Assembly (NCBI GenBank): GCA_028824715.1
Contig: JAPPCV010000056.1
Span: 1 to 64,000, forward strand
Length of the DNA stretch: 64,000 nt
Direction of reading: 5' to 3'
Source: Boseongicola sp.
GTDB taxonomy: Bacteria > Pseudomonadota > Alphaproteobacteria > Rhodobacterales > Rhodobacteraceae
Shown: positions 1-8,807 of the stretch, piece by piece
Layout of the letters: each line of letters starts with the position of its first letter
Position numbering within the stretch: the stretch's first letter is position 1
Notes under the pieces: model-generated
The model's database searches: none
Told to the model about the DNA's origin: nothing
What the model saw: the letters and a program-made list of their open reading frames with translations, nothing else
Program-made: the position numbers and the translations under genes

Positions 1-232
1 GCGGCAGGTATCCGACACGTATGCCGTCGGCCGCCCAGGCTTCTCCCGTGAATTCCTTGTCCAGCCCGGCCATGATTCGCATCAGGGTCGACTTGCCGGC
101 GCCGTTGACGCCCACGACACCTATCTTGACGCCCGGAAGAAAGGAAAGACGGATGTTTTCCAGGCATTTCCGGTTTCCCGGAAGCACCTTGGACACGCCG
201 TCCATGTGGTAGACGAACTGGTGAGCCTTCAT
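1..232 (-). CDS. ettA: EttA, ABC-F energy-dependent translational throttle protein (partial, N-terminus only)
   Basis: Only the first 77 codons are in the window; the gene runs off the left edge. The protein begins MKAHQFVYHMDGVSKV and reaches a Walker A motif GVNGAGKST by about residue 40, followed by LMRIMAGLDKEF. This N-terminus is typical of the ABC-F protein EttA, a soluble twin-ATPase that binds the ribosomal E site and gates entry into elongation according to the ATP/ADP ratio. The ATG is preceded by GGAGA at good spacing. The second ATPase domain and the ABC-F linker cannot be seen, so another ABC-F member is possible but less likely. Confidence 0.85.
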   Translation of the reverse strand, partial: MKAHQFVYHMDGVSKVLPGNRKCLENIRLSFLPGVKIGVVGVNGAGKSTLMRIMAGLDKEFTGEAWAADGIRVGYLP

Positions 233-263
233 CTGGCTGGTCTCCGTTCAGCGATTCCGAGTG

Positions 264-292
264 GATGTAGCCCGATGGCTGAGGTGACGCAA
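264..292 (-). promoter_or_regulatory. candidate sigma-70 promoter for ettA
   Basis: On the minus strand TTGCGT and TACATC are separated by 17 bp and end about 30 bp before the ettA start codon. The fit to consensus is moderate and rests on reading alone. Confidence 0.35.
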
Positions 293-703
293 TTGGCGCC
301 GGCATCAGGCACCTTTCGGACTTGATCCACGGTTCCCGGGCATGTTGGCAACAGCACCGTCCGGGGATGGCCACGGACGGCGATGCACTGCTTGGCATCC
401 AGGCGATGGCTCCCGAGACGAAGGAACGCCGCGGGCAATGGCGGAGAGCAAGGCGGGCTTCGCATCGCTGGCCAGGCAGAGCTTGCACCGGTTGACGCGG
501 CTCCTGATGGCAGGCGCAAAGCCCGGCTGGGGCGCACGTGCTGCACTTTGCCGTCGGGAGGTGACTCGCGCCCTGACCGGATCATTGCAGGCTCGATCAA
601 TTCGGACCGGAATGATCCCCGCCGACAGGCAGGGTCGAATTGTCCGCCAGGTCGTGTGAACGCGTCAGCGGTTCCGTGACGTCAAGACTCTCGAGCCAGC
701 TTC

Positions 704-732
704 TTGTCCCTCACTGCCCCAAGGGCTAAACC
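704..732 (+). promoter_or_regulatory. candidate sigma-70 promoter for hisS-hisZ-hisG
   Basis: TTGTCC and TAAACC lie 17 bp apart, placing transcription start near 739, shortly before the GAGGGA ribosome-binding site of hisS. If right, the leader is only about 20 nt. The match is moderate. Confidence 0.35.
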
Positions 733-760
733 ACGGCGCGTCAAGATCGAGGGATGGCCC

Positions 761-2236
761 ATGGCCAAGCAGAAACGGCCCCCGCGGCCCAAGGCCGAGC
801 CGCCAAGGGGCTTCCGCGACCATTTCGGCAGCGAAGTTGCCGAGCGCAGCGCGATGCTTGATGCCGTCGCCGGGGTCTATCATCTCAACGGTTTCGAGGC
901 GTTGGAATCTCCGGCCGTGGAGACGGTGGAGGCCCTCGGGAGTTTCCTGCCGGACGTGGATCGCCCCAATGACGGCGTGTTCGCCTGGCAGGTGGACGAG
1001 GACGGCGACTGGCTGGCGTTGCGATACGACCTGACGGCGCCTCTCGCGCGGGTGTTTGCACAACATCGTAACGAACTGCCTGCACCGTACCGACGCTTCG
1101 CGATCGGGCCGGTGTGGCGGAACGAAAAGCCGGGACCTGGGAGATTCCGCCAGTTCTACCAATGCGATGCGGATACGGTCGGGTCGCCCTCGATCGCCGC
1201 CGATGCCGAGATCTGCATGGTGCTTTCGGACGCGCTTGAGGCCGTCGGCATTCCGCGAGGCGATTACGTGATACGGCTCAACAACCGCAAGGTGCTGAAC
1301 GGCGTGCTGGACGTTGCCGGACTGTCCGGAGAGGCGGCGCGGGAGCGCGGCATCGTCCTGCGTTCGATCGACAAGCTGGACCGGCTGGGCCCGGAGAGCG
1401 TCCGTTCCTTGCTGGGCGAGGGGCGAACGGACGAAAGCGGCGACTTTGCCGAAGGCGCCGGACTGGCGGATTCCCAGGCCGGAACGGTCATGGAATTCAT
1501 CGAGGCACGAAGAGGCGACAATGCCGCGACCCTGGAGCGCCTTTCGGAAATCATAGGCGACAACGCAACAGGCAAGGCCGGCGTCGCGGAACTGCGCGGC
1601 ATGGCGGAACTGATGGAGGCAGGGGGCTACGGTCCCGACCGGGTCGTCATCGACCCGTCCGTGGTGCGCGGCCTGGGCTACTACACCGGGCCGGTCTACG
1701 AGGCCGATCTCACATTCGAGATAAGGGACGAGAAGGGGCGCCCGCAGCAGTTCGGCAGCGTGGCTGGAGGCGGGCGCTATGATGATCTCGTCAAGCGGTT
1801 CACGGGCCAGGAGGTTCCCGCCACGGGCATTTCGATCGGAGTCGATCGACTTCTTGCTGCGCTTCGCGCGAAAGGGCGGTCGAGCGGCGAATCGGCCGGC
1901 CCGGTCGTCGTTACGGTAATGGATCGGGACCGAATGGGCGCGTATCAGGCCATGGCGTCGACGCTCCGCAAGGCAGGCATCCGGGCCGAGGTGTACCTGG
2001 GGAATCCGCGCAATTTCGGAAACCAGCTGAAATATGCCGACAGGCGCCGCTCGCCCGTCGCGATCATTCAAGGTTCGAACGAGGTCGCGCGCGGTGTCGT
2101 TCAAGTCAAGGATCTGGCCTTGGGTGCCAGGATTGCCGAAGGCGCCTCGCTCAAGGAGTGGAGGGATCAGCCCGCACAGTTCGAATGCCCGATCGGCGAT
2201 CTGGTCAGCCGAGTGCGCGAGATCCTGGACAGGTGA
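761..2236 (+). CDS. hisS: Histidine--tRNA ligase (HisRS), alphaproteobacterial type
   Basis: Cytoplasmic class II aminoacyl-tRNA synthetase that charges tRNA-His. The 491-residue product has the class II core: a motif 2 region near residues 109-137, the histidine-binding segment [12 protein letters not shown], motif 3 around ISIGVDRLL, and a C-terminal anticodon-binding domain. The ATG at 761 follows GAGGGA; the ORF-track TTG at 704 has no support and would add 19 unusual residues. Motif 2 reads [14 protein letters not shown], not the common RPQ-GRYRQF form, as in alphaproteobacteria whose tRNA-His is thought to lack G-1. The stop overlaps hisZ, so synthetase and histidine biosynthesis genes are probably co-translated. 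Confidence 0.95.
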   Translation: MAKQKRPPRPKAEPPRGFRDHFGSEVAERSAMLDAVAGVYHLNGFEALESPAVETVEALGSFLPDVDRPNDGVFAWQVDEDGDWLALRYDLTAPLARVFAQHRNELPAPYRRFAIGPVWRNEKPGPGRFRQFYQCDADTVGSPSIAADAEICMVLSDALEAVGIPRGDYVIRLNNRKVLNGVLDVAGLSGEAARERGIVLRSIDKLDRLGPESVRSLLGEGRTDESGDFAEGAGLADSQAGTVMEFIEARRGDNAATLERLSEIIGDNATGKAGVAELRGMAELMEAGGYGPDRVVIDPSVVRGLGYYTGPVYEADLTFEIRDEKGRPQQFGSVAGGGRYDDLVKRFTGQEVPATGISIGVDRLLAALRAKGRSSGESAGPVVVTVMDRDRMGAYQAMASTLRKAGIRAEVYLGNPRNFGNQLKYADRRRSPVAIIQGSNEVARGVVQVKDLALGARIAEGASLKEWRDQPAQFECPIGDLVSRVREILDR

Positions 2237-3291
2237 CGGACAAGTCCGACATTCGGGTCGAGGCGGATCGTCTGCGGGCGCTGTTCGAGGCAAGGGGCGC
2301 GGAGGTGTTCGAGACTGACATCCTGCAGCCTGCGGGGGCGCTTCTGGACCTCTATGGCGAGGACATCCGCGCGCGGGCGTTCACGACGCACGATCCGCTC
2401 CGGGGCGAGATGATGCTGCGGCCGGACTTTACCCTGCCCCTGGTCCAGCGGCACGTGGCCGAGGGTCGGGCGGAAGGAAGTTACACCTATGCAGGTGAAG
2501 TCTTTCGGCGGCAGGAGGACGATCCGGACCGCGACGCGGAATACTTGCAGGTCGGCTACGAGATTTTCGGAGGCGAAGTTGCAGTTGAAGCGGACGCCGA
2601 GGTCTTCGCGGCTTTTGCGGAGATCCTCGCGCCCTTGGGCCTGAGGCCTGCGACGGGAGACATCGGGCTGCTGCGTGCGGCGATAGAGGGCCTGGAAACG
2701 AGCGCGGCCAGGCAGGCCGCGCTCATGCATCACCTTTGGAGGCCGCGGCGGTTCCGCGGGCTCTTGAATCGCTACGGCCAGGTCACGTCCGCAGCGGAGA
2801 TTCCGGATGCGGACAGCGGAATCGAAATCGGGCTGCGGACGCGAGCGGAAGTCGCCGCACGACTGGATGTCCTGGAGATGGAGCGGACGGTGCCACCGCT
2901 GGACGCAGAGGTGGTCGGACTGATTGATGCGCTTCTGGGAATTCGAGGAAAGGCGCCGAACGCGCTCTCGGAATTGCGCGAGGCTGCGTCGGCATTGCCT
3001 TCGATCCTGCCCGCGATCGAATTGCTGGCGGCCCGTTTCGCGGCTCTGGACGCACTCGGCGTCGAGGTCGACGCGCTGAACTTCGAGGTGAGTTACGGAC
3101 GCACGACCCTCGAATACTATGATGGCTTCGTGTTCGGGTTCTTCGCCGGCAAACGGCCCGACTTGCCGCCAGTTGCCAGTGGCGGCCGTTACGATGCTCT
3201 CAGCCGTGCGATCGGAGGTGCCGACGGTCGGCCAGCCGTGGGTGGCGTTCTGCGTCCCGGACTGATGCTCGGCCTGGGGAGGGGGTCATGA
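2233..3291 (+). CDS. hisZ: ATP phosphoribosyltransferase regulatory subunit HisZ
   Basis: A 352-residue HisRS paralogue without charging activity that forms a hetero-octamer with short HisG and gives it histidine feedback control at the first step of histidine biosynthesis. The HisRS-like core is visible ([25 protein letters not shown], a late GGRYDAL) but no anticodon-binding domain follows. The GTG start at 2233 overlaps the hisS TGA (GTGA); the ORF-track start 25 codons earlier lies inside hisS. Its end overlaps hisG by ATGA. The order hisS-hisZ-hisG places the parent synthetase directly beside its paralogue. Confidence 0.93.
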   Translation: MTDKSDIRVEADRLRALFEARGAEVFETDILQPAGALLDLYGEDIRARAFTTHDPLRGEMMLRPDFTLPLVQRHVAEGRAEGSYTYAGEVFRRQEDDPDRDAEYLQVGYEIFGGEVAVEADAEVFAAFAEILAPLGLRPATGDIGLLRAAIEGLETSAARQAALMHHLWRPRRFRGLLNRYGQVTSAAEIPDADSGIEIGLRTRAEVAARLDVLEMERTVPPLDAEVVGLIDALLGIRGKAPNALSELREAASALPSILPAIELLAARFAALDALGVEVDALNFEVSYGRTTLEYYDGFVFGFFAGKRPDLPPVASGGRYDALSRAIGGADGRPAVGGVLRPGLMLGLGRGS

Positions 3292-3983
3292 CGCTGAAGC
3301 TTGGCGTCCCCTCGAAGGGCCGCTTGATGGACGACACCTTTGCCTGGTTCGGCGAGAGGGGTGTCAAGCTGGGCCTGTCGGGTGGCGCGCGGGAATACGC
3401 GGGCCGGGTCGAGGGCGCAGACAGGGTCGAACTCGTTCTCTTAGCCGCCGTCGAGATTCCGCGCGAGCTGGCCGCCGGGCGCATTCACGTTGGCGTGACC
3501 GGCATCGACATGGCCCGTGAGCGCTTGGCCAGATGGGACAGACAGGTGGCCGAGGTTCAGCGTCTCGGATTTGGCGAGGCCGAATTGGTGATTGCCGTGC
3601 CGGATTTCTGGGTTGATGTCACGACGCTTGACGACCTTGATCAGGTGGCCACTGCCTTCCGGGCCCTGCATGGACATCGGCTGCGCATTGCCACCAAATA
3701 TCATCGCCTTGTCCGGGGATTCCTGCGTGACAACGAAGTGTCCGACTACCAGCTGGTCGACAGCCAAGGCGCCACCGAAGGCACCGTGAAGAACCGGCAA
3801 GCCGAGGCCATTGCGGACATAAGGACAAGTGGCGCGACGCTTCGGGACAATCATCTGCGTGTCTTGGAGGACGGGCGGATCCTTTCATCGGAGGCTACCC
3901 TGTTCGAGACCCGCGCAAGTGTCTGGGATGGCGGCGCACGCGAGACATGGGGCGGCCTGCAATCCAGGCTCGGTCTCGCCTGA
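3288..3983 (+). CDS. hisG: ATP phosphoribosyltransferase catalytic subunit HisG (short form)
   Basis: Condenses ATP with PRPP, the first committed reaction of histidine biosynthesis. At 231 residues it is the short HisG class, which lacks the C-terminal regulatory domain and needs HisZ, encoded just upstream with an ATGA overlap. Visible family features are the N-terminal LGVPSKGRL, the region GVTGIDMARERL, and the PRPP-loop-like segment SQGATEGTVKNR. Nothing is truncated. The 127 bp to the next gene, which faces the other way, shows no convincing terminator. Confidence 0.94.
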   Translation: MTLKLGVPSKGRLMDDTFAWFGERGVKLGLSGGAREYAGRVEGADRVELVLLAAVEIPRELAAGRIHVGVTGIDMARERLARWDRQVAEVQRLGFGEAELVIAVPDFWVDVTTLDDLDQVATAFRALHGHRLRIATKYHRLVRGFLRDNEVSDYQLVDSQGATEGTVKNRQAEAIADIRTSGATLRDNHLRVLEDGRILSSEATLFETRASVWDGGARETWGGLQSRLGLA

Positions 3984-4110
3984 TGCGCCATGGCGGGATA
4001 TGCATGGGCACGCGTCCCGTGCGAGATGCCCCGCAGCTTGCCCGCCGGGTGCGGCATCCGGGCCATGACGGTTCCTGGGTCGGCTGCGGGTTCCCGGGCT
4101 TTGCGCCTCT

Positions 4111-4539
4111 CTACCGCACGCCGATTTCGGCGAGTGCGGCAAGGAGCTGTGGCGAAAGATCGTCATCCGTGCCGTCATGCGTCAGGTCAATGGGCGCATC
4201 CTCCGCCCTGAGATAGCGCCAGCCCTGGAACGGACGCCGCCGCGTCGCCGCGGTCAATACGAGCGCCGGATCCAGGACTATTGCGCACCGGCGGATGCCG
4301 TCGCCGAGATCCGCCTCGTCAAGCCGCACGATTCGCTGGCGCACCCTGACGAAGCCACGGATGACCCAGTAGATCGAGCCGCCGTCCAGGAGTTCGGCCT
4401 TGCGCCTTGGCCACATGCGGGTCACGTGGCGCGGCAGCCCGTCCCTGGCTTGCGCTGCCCGGGTCGCCTGCCACTTGGCCAGCGAAGTCACGCTTTCGGA
4501 TCCGACGCTCAGCTTTATCAGGTGCAGGGGCTCACGCAA
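4111..4539 (-). CDS. DUF1489 family protein
   Basis: A 142-residue soluble protein of unknown function. The sequence LHLIKLSVGSESVTSL, HVTRMWPRRKAELLDGGSIYWVI and RRPFQGWRYLRAEDAP matches the alphaproteobacterial DUF1489 family as I know it. I chose a TTG at 4539 because GGAGAGGA lies six bases upstream and family members begin close to LHLIKL; the ORF-track start at 4617 is also TTG and adds 26 low-quality residues. It is divergent from nrdJ, with about 97 bp between the two starts. No catalytic motif is evident. Confidence 0.85.
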   Translation of the reverse strand: MREPLHLIKLSVGSESVTSLAKWQATRAAQARDGLPRHVTRMWPRRKAELLDGGSIYWVIRGFVRVRQRIVRLDEADLGDGIRRCAIVLDPALVLTAATRRRPFQGWRYLRAEDAPIDLTHDGTDDDLSPQLLAALAEIGVR

Positions 4540-4636
4540 CGACCGTCCTCTCCAGGGTTTCGTGTCGGGGGAACGTAGCGGATTGCTTGCCGCATTCAAC
4601 TTGTTGTAGATTGCCAATCCGCTTCAGGGAATCATC

Positions 4637-6904
4637 ATGGCCGGTTTCTCCGCATCCATTGCCGAACAGATATGGGACATGAAGTACCGCCTCAAGGCGG
4701 CGGACGGAACGCCCGTCGACCGGACCGTCGAGGACACGTGGAGGCGAATCGCGCGCACGCTCGCGGCGGAAGAGGCGGAGCCGGGGGCGTGGGAGGACCG
4801 GTTCTACGCGGCACTCGAGGACTTCAGGTTCCTGCCCGCCGGCCGGATCGTGGCAGGCGCGGGCACGGACCGGTCAGTGACGCTCTTCAACTGCTTCGTG
4901 ATGGGCACGATCCCGGACAGCATGAACGGCATCTTCGAGATGTTGAAGGAGGCGGCCGTCACGATGCAGCAGGGCGGCGGCATCGGCTACGACTTCTCGA
5001 CCATCAGGCCGAAGGGCGCCGACGTGCGCGGCGTGGCGGCGGATGCAAGCGGGCCGTTGTCCTTCATGGACGTTTGGGACGCCATGTGCCGGACAATCAT
5101 GTCCGCCGGATCCAGGCGCGGCGCCATGATGGCGACGATGCGATGCGATCACCCCGACATAGAGGAATTCATCACTGCCAAGTCGGATCCCGCTCGACTG
5201 AGGAACTTCAACCTGAGCGTTCTGGTGACGGACGCGTTCATGGAAGCGGTCAAGGCGGACGGGACCTGGGAACTTCGGTTTGGTGACGCCGTCTACCGGA
5301 CGCTTGAGGCCCGAGATCTCTGGAACCGGATCATGCGGGCCACATATGACTATGCCGAGCCGGGCGTGATCTTCATAGACCGCATAAACTCCATGAACAA
5401 TCTCGCGTATTGCGAGACCATTTCGGCCACCAACCCGTGTGGCGAGCAACCCTTGCCGCCCTACGGCGCGTGCCTGCTCGGGTCAATCAACCTGACGCGC
5501 CTCGTCGAGAACGCGTTCGAGGACGACGCGGCCCTGAACGAGACAGCCTTGGAGGATCTCGTCGGAACGGCTGTCCGGATGATGGACAACATTGTCGACG
5601 CGAGCCGGTTCCCGCTCGAGGCGCAAGCCAGGGAGGCCGAGGCAAAGCGGCGGATCGGCTTGGGGGTGACGGGGCTGGCCGACGCCCTTGTCATGACCGG
5701 CACGCGGTATGGATCGGAGGAGGCCGCACGGCTGACCTCGCGCTGGTTGCGCGGGATCGCGCACGCCGCCTACAAGGCTTCGGCGCTTCTTGCAGCGGAG
5801 AAGGGTCCGTTCCCTCTCTTCGACGCCGACGCCTATCTCGCGAGCGGTTCGCTTGCCGGCATGGACAGCGACGTGCGCAAGCTGATCAGGAAGCACGGCA
5901 TCCGGAACGCGCTCCTGACGTCGATCGCTCCGACCGGCACGATCAGCCTCTACGCCGGCAACGTCAGTTCCGGCATCGAACCGGTCTTCGCCTACACCTA
6001 TTCCCGGAAGGTGCTGCAGAAAGACGGCAGCCGGACCGAGGAGGAGGTCGTGGACTACGCTGTCCGGCTCTGGCGCGACCGGTTCGGGGACAAGGAGCTG
6101 CCGGCCAGCTTCGTGAACGCGCAGGCTCTGGAGCCAGCGGAACACGTGCGCATGCAGGCGGCAGCGCAGGAGTGGGTGGATTCGAGCATCTCGAAGACGA
6201 TCAACGTGCCGGAGGACATCTCGTTCGACGCGTTCAAGGACGTCTACATGGATGCATGGGACAAGGGCTGCAAGGGATGCACGACCTACCGGCCCAACGC
6301 CGTCACGGGAAGCGTCCTGGCGGTGAACGAGGCTGCCGACGAGGTGTCGGCCCCGGCTCGGGTCGCGGAGGGCGAAGTGGTCTACATCGCCGAGCCGCTC
6401 GACCGCCCGCAGGCGCTTGAGGGCCGAACGTACAAGCTCAAGTGGCCGGCGAGCGAACACGCGATCTACATCACCGTCAACGACATCGTCGTAGGCGAAC
6501 GGCGGCAGCCCTTCGAGGTCTTCATCAACTCGAAGAACATGGAGCACTTCGCGTGGACCGTTGCCTTGACCCGGATGATTTCGGCCGTGTTCCGGCGGGG
6601 AGGGGACGTGTCGTTCGTGGTCGAGGAACTGAAGGCGGTTTTCGACCCGAGGGGCGGCGCCTGGATGGGAGGAAAGTACGTGCCGTCGATCCTGGCGGCA
6701 ATAGGCGGTGTCATCGAACGGCATCTGATCGAGATCGGGTTCATCGAGGGCGAGGGCATGGGGCTGAAAAGCGACCCGCAGGCCGAGGTCGTCAATCTTG
6801 GCGGCGCGCCGGGCCCGGCCTGTCCGAATTGCGGACAGTTTGGCTTGCAGATGCTCGAAGGCTGCATGACCTGCCCGAGTTGCGGCCACTCGAAATGTGG
6901 ATGA
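4637..6904 (+). CDS. nrdJ: Adenosylcobalamin-dependent (class II) ribonucleoside-diphosphate reductase
   Basis: Reduces ribonucleotides to deoxyribonucleotides with an adenosylcobalamin radical source, so it works with or without oxygen. The 755-residue protein has the FNCFVMG redox cysteine (C86), the NPCGE loop (C268, adjacent radical-site residues), SIAPTGTISL, and a C-terminal zinc-ribbon tail CPNCGQ...CPSCGHSKCG that supplies the reducing thiols and metal ligands. The ATG at 4637 follows a weak ribosome-binding site and gives the usual N-terminus. No cobalamin riboswitch fits in the 97-bp divergent spacer with DUF1489. A GC-rich inverted repeat follows the stop. Confidence 0.94.
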   Translation: MAGFSASIAEQIWDMKYRLKAADGTPVDRTVEDTWRRIARTLAAEEAEPGAWEDRFYAALEDFRFLPAGRIVAGAGTDRSVTLFNCFVMGTIPDSMNGIFEMLKEAAVTMQQGGGIGYDFSTIRPKGADVRGVAADASGPLSFMDVWDAMCRTIMSAGSRRGAMMATMRCDHPDIEEFITAKSDPARLRNFNLSVLVTDAFMEAVKADGTWELRFGDAVYRTLEARDLWNRIMRATYDYAEPGVIFIDRINSMNNLAYCETISATNPCGEQPLPPYGACLLGSINLTRLVENAFEDDAALNETALEDLVGTAVRMMDNIVDASRFPLEAQAREAEAKRRIGLGVTGLADALVMTGTRYGSEEAARLTSRWLRGIAHAAYKASALLAAEKGPFPLFDADAYLASGSLAGMDSDVRKLIRKHGIRNALLTSIAPTGTISLYAGNVSSGIEPVFAYTYSRKVLQKDGSRTEEEVVDYAVRLWRDRFGDKELPASFVNAQALEPAEHVRMQAAAQEWVDSSISKTINVPEDISFDAFKDVYMDAWDKGCKGCTTYRPNAVTGSVLAVNEAADEVSAPARVAEGEVVYIAEPLDRPQALEGRTYKLKWPASEHAIYITVNDIVVGERRQPFEVFINSKNMEHFAWTVALTRMISAVFRRGGDVSFVVEELKAVFDPRGGAWMGGKYVPSILAAIGGVIERHLIEIGFIEGEGMGLKSDPQAEVVNLGGAPGPACPNCGQFGLQMLEGCMTCPSCGHSKCG

Positions 6905-6946
6905 ACGGGGCGAGGGTGACCGACCTGCGCCGCAATGCCGCAAGTG

Positions 6947-7006
6947 GGCGGCGCGGCGTGACTTGACGCGAACGCTCTGCGGCTCGTCACGAAGCCGGGC
7001 GCCGCC
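6947..7006. terminator. nested inverted repeat between nrdJ and the hemG-like gene
   Basis: GGCGGCGC pairs with GCGCCGCC across 44 nt, and inside it CGTGAC pairs with GTCACG. It lies between convergent genes, 42 bp after nrdJ and 30 bp before the end of the flavodoxin gene, and could act in both directions. There is no strong T-run, so classic intrinsic termination is doubtful. Confidence 0.4.
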
Positions 7007-7035
7007 ATTCCTTTGTCGTCAAGAAGCGACCCGAC

Positions 7036-7566
7036 CTAGGCTTCGTCCTTGAGGAACGCGTGCAGCCCGGACTTGATGGCGTCCCAGTCCGTAAACTCGT
7101 GCTCGTTGACGTTTGCTGGATCGAACTCGCGGTCGCGCAGGACCACCTGCTTCAAGACCTGCTGGGAGTAGTAGTCGTAGGCACCTTCTTGCACGGCGCC
7201 CGGCACCAGGAGGGTGACGTCGGGCGAGAGTTCGGTCCGCATGTTCATTTCGGTCACGTAGTCCTCCGCCTCCGCGATGCCTTCCGGGAAGGCCGCACTC
7301 AGGCTGACCGAAAGCAGCATGGTCTGGCGAGCCTTCAGCTCCTCCTTGCTGGCGGTGATGAACGCCTCGAAATTGCGGGGGTGCCGCCGCTCATGGACGG
7401 AAGCGGCGAGCACGACATGCTCGACGCCGTTGAAGTCCGCAGAGGCGGTTTGGTCAACGTCAAGGACCGACACGTCCCGACCCATGCTCCGGACTTCATC
7501 GGATACGAATCGCGCGATCTTTCCGGTCTGGCCCTCAACCGTGGCAAACGCAACAAATACTGTCAT
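7036..7566 (-). CDS. Flavodoxin-domain protein, HemG-like protoporphyrinogen IX dehydrogenase
   Basis: A 176-residue flavodoxin-fold protein. The N-terminal FATVEGQTGKIARFV is the FMN phosphate loop of the Flavodoxin_5/HemG group, and VLAASVHERRHPRNFEAF and the late FTDWDAI match HemG features. HemG oxidises protoporphyrinogen IX to protoporphyrin IX in heme synthesis using a quinone acceptor. The long HemG-specific insert is less obvious, so a related flavodoxin quinone reductase remains possible. The ATG is preceded by a strong AAGGAGG. It converges on nrdJ; both would suit low oxygen, which is inference. Confidence 0.72.
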   Translation of the reverse strand: MTVFVAFATVEGQTGKIARFVSDEVRSMGRDVSVLDVDQTASADFNGVEHVVLAASVHERRHPRNFEAFITASKEELKARQTMLLSVSLSAAFPEGIAEAEDYVTEMNMRTELSPDVTLLVPGAVQEGAYDYYSQQVLKQVVLRDREFDPANVNEHEFTDWDAIKSGLHAFLKDEA

Positions 7567-7871
7567 TTCCAGCCTCCTTTAGGGAACGGTCGTCGGCAAG
7601 TCCCATTGGGGCGAACGAGCTCTGCCCTTCCCTTGTTCACTCTCATGATACCATGGGCAACATCGGTTTGCATTGTCCCAAATCAAATTGCACACATGCC
7701 GGAGCAGGTGCCGGTCCCAAGAGGCTGCCATGCGGCCGGTGCGACGCGAAACCGATCTTCCGCCCGTTCGTTCGACCAATCGGGCTTGACCTCCTTCGCT
7801 TCTGTCGCACTGGATCCGCGTACCATCAAGCGAGCCGTTGCACATTCGCGTTGCACGGATAGGTTCCGCCC
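7567..7871. other. 305-bp divergent intergenic region, hemG-like / DMT transporter
   Basis: No gene is visible. On the minus strand TTGATTTGGGACAA is a poor match to an FNR-type box, and TATCAT may serve as a -10 element for the hemG-like gene, but no good -35 accompanies it. I see no structured RNA. Confidence 0.5.
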
Positions 7872-8807
7872 ATGATACGCGATCAGCCCGTGATCGGAGT
7901 CCTTCTCATGCTGGGCTTCTGCATGATGGTGCCGATGGGAGACGCCATTGCCAAGTTGCTGGGCGAGCACGTTGACGTGGCTGTCCTGGTGGCGGCCCGA
8001 ATGGCAGTTCAGGCCATGGTGCTCCTTCCCGTTGTCGTGTTCGCGGGAATTTCGCTTGCGCCGGCGCTTCAGAGGCTTCGCTTGATCACGATCCGGGCAG
8101 TCCTGCATGTGGTGGGCATCGGCCTGATGTTCCTTTCGCTCAGGTATCTGCCGCTCGCCGATGCCGTGGCAATAGCCTTTGTCATGCCCTTCATCACCCT
8201 GTTTCTTGGCCGTTTCGTCTTGGGCGAGGACGTCGGCAGACGTCGGATGATCGCCTGCTGCATCGGTTTTGCCGGCACCTTGATGGTCATGCAGCCGAGC
8301 TTTGCGGAGGTCGGGTGGCCGGCGCTGCTCCCGGTGGCCGTGGCGTTCGACTTTGCCTTCTTCGTGCTTGCGACGCGGCAGCTGGCGAAACAGGTGGATG
8401 CCGTTTCCCTGCAGGCGGTCTCGGGCGTGATCGCCTGCACGTTGCTGGTCCCTCTTCTGGCTGTACTGGCGCCCAACGAAGTCCCCGGGTTCGCGCTTGC
8501 AATGCCCGATCCGGTCTCGATGTGGCTGCTGTTCGCGATGGGGCTCCTTGGGACTTGCGCGCACCTCATGATGACCTGGTCCCTGCGTTTCGCGCCGTCG
8601 GCGACGGTGGCGCCGATGCAGTACCTTGAAATCCCGATCGCGGCCCTGCTGGGCTGGCTCATCTTCAAGGATTTCCCGAACGGCATGGCGCTGGCCGGCA
8701 TTCTCGTGACGATCGCGTCGGGCCTCTACGTCATCTACCGGGAGCATGCGCTGAACCGGTCAGCGCGGCGACTGCCAGGGAGACGTGGACCCTCGGAATC
8801 AGCGTGA
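7872..8807 (+). CDS. DMT superfamily (EamA) transporter
   Basis: A 311-residue inner-membrane protein with about ten predicted hydrophobic segments in two EamA repeats of roughly 140 residues each, the usual size for drug/metabolite exporters. The repeat start PVIGVLLMLGFCMMVPMGDAIAK and the internal LRYLPLADAVAIAFVMPFITLFL are typical of the RhaT/EamA group. The substrate cannot be predicted. The last 26 codons overlap the thiamine pyrophosphokinase gene on the other strand, and the C-terminal tail is arginine-rich and cytoplasmic. Confidence 0.85.
   Translation: MIRDQPVIGVLLMLGFCMMVPMGDAIAKLLGEHVDVAVLVAARMAVQAMVLLPVVVFAGISLAPALQRLRLITIRAVLHVVGIGLMFLSLRYLPLADAVAIAFVMPFITLFLGRFVLGEDVGRRRMIACCIGFAGTLMVMQPSFAEVGWPALLPVAVAFDFAFFVLATRQLAKQVDAVSLQAVSGVIACTLLVPLLAVLAPNEVPGFALAMPDPVSMWLLFAMGLLGTCAHLMMTWSLRFAPSATVAPMQYLEIPIAALLGWLIFKDFPNGMALAGILVTIASGLYVIYREHALNRSARRLPGRRGPSESA

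Larger units (their letters stand above)
233..760. other. 528-bp divergent intergenic region between ettA and hisS
   Basis: No ORF here has recognisable protein character; the listed ORFs are arginine-rich frame artefacts. The region separates divergent ettA and hisS and must hold promoters for both. One sigma-70-like candidate faces each gene (listed separately). No tRNA fold, repeat or riboswitch was seen. Confidence 0.6.

Noticed and set aside
665-2293. 542-codon minus-strand ORF opposite hisS
   Set aside because: Shadow of hisS in GC-rich DNA; Arg/His/Asp-rich composition with no domain, and hisS is unmistakable on the plus strand.
4540-4636. Cobalamin riboswitch upstream of nrdJ
   Set aside because: The divergent spacer is about 97 bp, too short for the aptamer, and no B12-box-like sequence was seen.
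5483-6943. 486-codon minus-strand ORF opposite nrdJ
   Set aside because: Antisense artefact; nrdJ motifs cover the same DNA on the plus strand.
7640-7700. FNR-like box (TTGATTTGGGACAA) before the hemG-like gene
   Set aside because: The second half-site does not match the FNR consensus and the position relative to a promoter is unclear.
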